From contig CANDEX010000094.1 in the NCBI GenBank assembly GCA_947383875.1, forward strand, positions 1 to 5,105: a stretch of DNA of 5,105 nt. Reading direction: 5' to 3'. Below, one piece after another: positions 4,386 to 5,105 of this stretch. Made by a program: the position numbers and the translations under genes. Origin of the DNA: an uncultured Azospirillum sp. GTDB taxonomy: Bacteria; Pseudomonadota; Alphaproteobacteria; RF32; CAG-239. Every line of letters begins with the position of its first letter. Within the stretch, counting starts at the first letter, position 1. The notes beneath the pieces are model-generated. The model was given only the letters and a program-made list of their open reading frames with translations. It made no database searches and was not told the origin of the DNA.

Positions 4386-4967
4386 ATGTTTCAGGAAAAT
4401 TTGCAAGTGTTGGAAGACGAAGTCAAAAAAATTCAGCGGCGTCCGGCTAAAAAAATTACAAAACTGCGGCTGAAAAATATAGGATTATATTATCTGGAGA
4501 GGTTTGAATCTTCTGTCGGTAATTTGCGACAGGTGTTAATGCGTCGCGTAAATGATTATGCTTACCAGAATCCCGGGTATGACACTTCGGAAGCTTTGGG
4601 ATGGATTGAAGAACTTTTAGCTGATTTTGAACGCTATGGTTATTTGAATGACAATCGATTTGCGGAGTTGAAAATTCGCGATTATCTGGCGGCCGGAAAG
4701 TCTGCGCGCTATATAAAAGGGAAGCTGCTGCAAAAGGGAATTTCTGAAGATGAGACGGAACGTCTGTTGGCTGAACAAGAGTATAATCCGGAAGAACTGG
4801 CCTTAAAGTTGGCAAAGAAGAAAAAAATCGGACCGTTTAGAGGGGACGAGACCGCTCGAAAAGAATATCGGCAGAAAGATTTGGCTGTTTTGGTGCGTGC
4901 TGGTTTTGACTATGCCGTGGCACAAAAAGTGTTAGGAACGGTATTTGATGATGAAGCTTTTGAGTAG
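4386..4967 (+). CDS. recX: RecX-family regulatory protein
   Basis: This 193-residue protein is slightly longer than typical RecX proteins. It consists of repeated three-helix units: LRLKNIGLYYLERFESSVGN at about 27-46 opens the first, YGYLNDNRFAELKIRDYLAAGKS at 84-106 is the most diagnostic, and the last runs over YRQKDLAVLVRAGFDYAVAQKVL at 161-183. RecX proteins bind along the groove of RecA filaments and limit RecA recombination and SOS activity. recA is not in view, which is common outside enterics. No Shine-Dalgarno precedes the ATG; AGGA at 4393-4396 inside the frame would better serve a GTG at codon 8 (4407), so the true N-terminus may be seven residues shorter. The short predicted leader suggests nearly leaderless translation is also possible. 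The family call is firm; regulation of recA is inferred. Confidence 0.92.
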   Translation: MFQENLQVLEDEVKKIQRRPAKKITKLRLKNIGLYYLERFESSVGNLRQVLMRRVNDYAYQNPGYDTSEALGWIEELLADFERYGYLNDNRFAELKIRDYLAAGKSARYIKGKLLQKGISEDETERLLAEQEYNPEELALKLAKKKKIGPFRGDETARKEYRQKDLAVLVRAGFDYAVAQKVLGTVFDDEAFE

Positions 4968-4995
4968 TATTGGTTCTTTTATGCAAATTAAAAGG

Positions 4996-5026
4996 TTGCA
5001 AAAATTTTAAATAACTATATTATAAT
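4996..5026 (+). promoter_or_regulatory. promoter upstream of the RNA-like element
   Basis: TTGCAA (4996-5001) and a perfect TATAAT (5021-5026) are 19 bp apart, slightly longer than ideal. A start near 5033 would place the structured sequence that follows at the very 5' end of the transcript. No terminator was found between recX and this promoter. Confidence 0.5.
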
Positions 5027-5030
5027 AAGT

Positions 5031-5105
5031 GCAATCGGGGTGGTAGCCGATTGTGGAGCCTTCAAACTCCCCTAAGACATAACCAGCCTCTCTCTACGGA
5101 GGGAG
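5031..5105 (+). ncRNA. candidate structured RNA or mRNA leader, cut by the window end
   Basis: Just after the promoter there is no open reading frame but dense pairing. CAATCGG (5032-5038) pairs perfectly with CCGATTG (5047-5053). GGAG (5055-5058) pairs with CTCC (5067-5070). CCTC (5087-5090) can pair with GAGG (5099-5102) at the right edge. GGGG (5037-5040) could alternatively pair with CCCC (5069-5072), so two folds compete. GC content is clearly higher than in the flanking DNA. It could be a small RNA gene such as a 6S-type RNA, or a riboswitch-like leader of a gene beyond the window. I do not find the sequence signatures of tmRNA, SRP RNA or RNase P RNA in the part visible. Confidence 0.4.

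Noticed and set aside
4456..4815. 119-codon minus-strand frame inside recX
   Set aside because: Opposite a confident RecX gene, Pro-rich and without motif or start signal.
4976..4994. CTTTTA/TAAAAG hairpin as a recX terminator
   Set aside because: Only six A/T-rich pairs and no T-tail after the stem on the plus strand.
5031..5072. tRNA or tmRNA T-arm resemblance (GGAG, TTCAAA, CTCC)
   Set aside because: The loop is eight bases instead of seven, the stem is four pairs, and no acceptor, anticodon or tag-coding sequence accompanies it.

Overview
The window looks like a stretch of chromosome from a moderately AT-rich alphaproteobacterium. Lineage is inferred from protein content: a CarD/CdnL RNA-polymerase regulator, ApaG, a RecX protein that begins directly in its helical repeats, and a lipoprotein with an N-V-E-H-L-F-P motif that I associate with alphaproteobacterial hypothetical proteins. 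I see no rRNA, canonical tRNA, transposase, phage gene or CRISPR array.

Layout. Positions 15-491 (+) encode TrmL, a tRNA wobble-base methyltransferase. It is followed by a doubtful small membrane ORF (507-701, +) and then by a clear but truncated thymidylate synthase start (750-881, +). That fragment keeps about 43 residues, up to the point where F-P-L-L-T-T-K is expected, and then runs into a stop codon and a terminator-like hairpin. carD (1046-1552, +) follows behind its own extended -10 promoter. The 419 bp from 1553 to 1971 have no convincing gene. They hold a 13-bp inverted repeat, an orphan strong terminator, a 75-codon minus-strand open frame with no ATG, and short direct repeats. This is the least explained part of the window.

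apaG (1972-2382, +) converges on a lipoprotein gene (2421-3038, -), and the two share a bidirectional terminator. Next, on the minus strand, hslO (Hsp33, redox-activated holdase) and a 60-residue lipoprotein gene form a probable two-gene unit ending in a terminator at 3112-3141. recX (4386-4967, +) diverges from hslO across 45 bp. After recX, a promoter-like sequence (4996-5026) leads into a structured non-coding stretch that runs off the window end.

The genes are mostly housekeeping: tRNA modification, transcription initiation, redox proteostasis, recombination control and envelope lipoproteins. They do not form one pathway. The short, mostly single-gene transcription units and the residues between them (thyA fragment, repeat-rich spacer) suggest local rearrangement. 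I found no convincing new multi-gene system. The best leads are the thyA remnant, the 1553-1971 spacer and the RNA-like element at the right edge.
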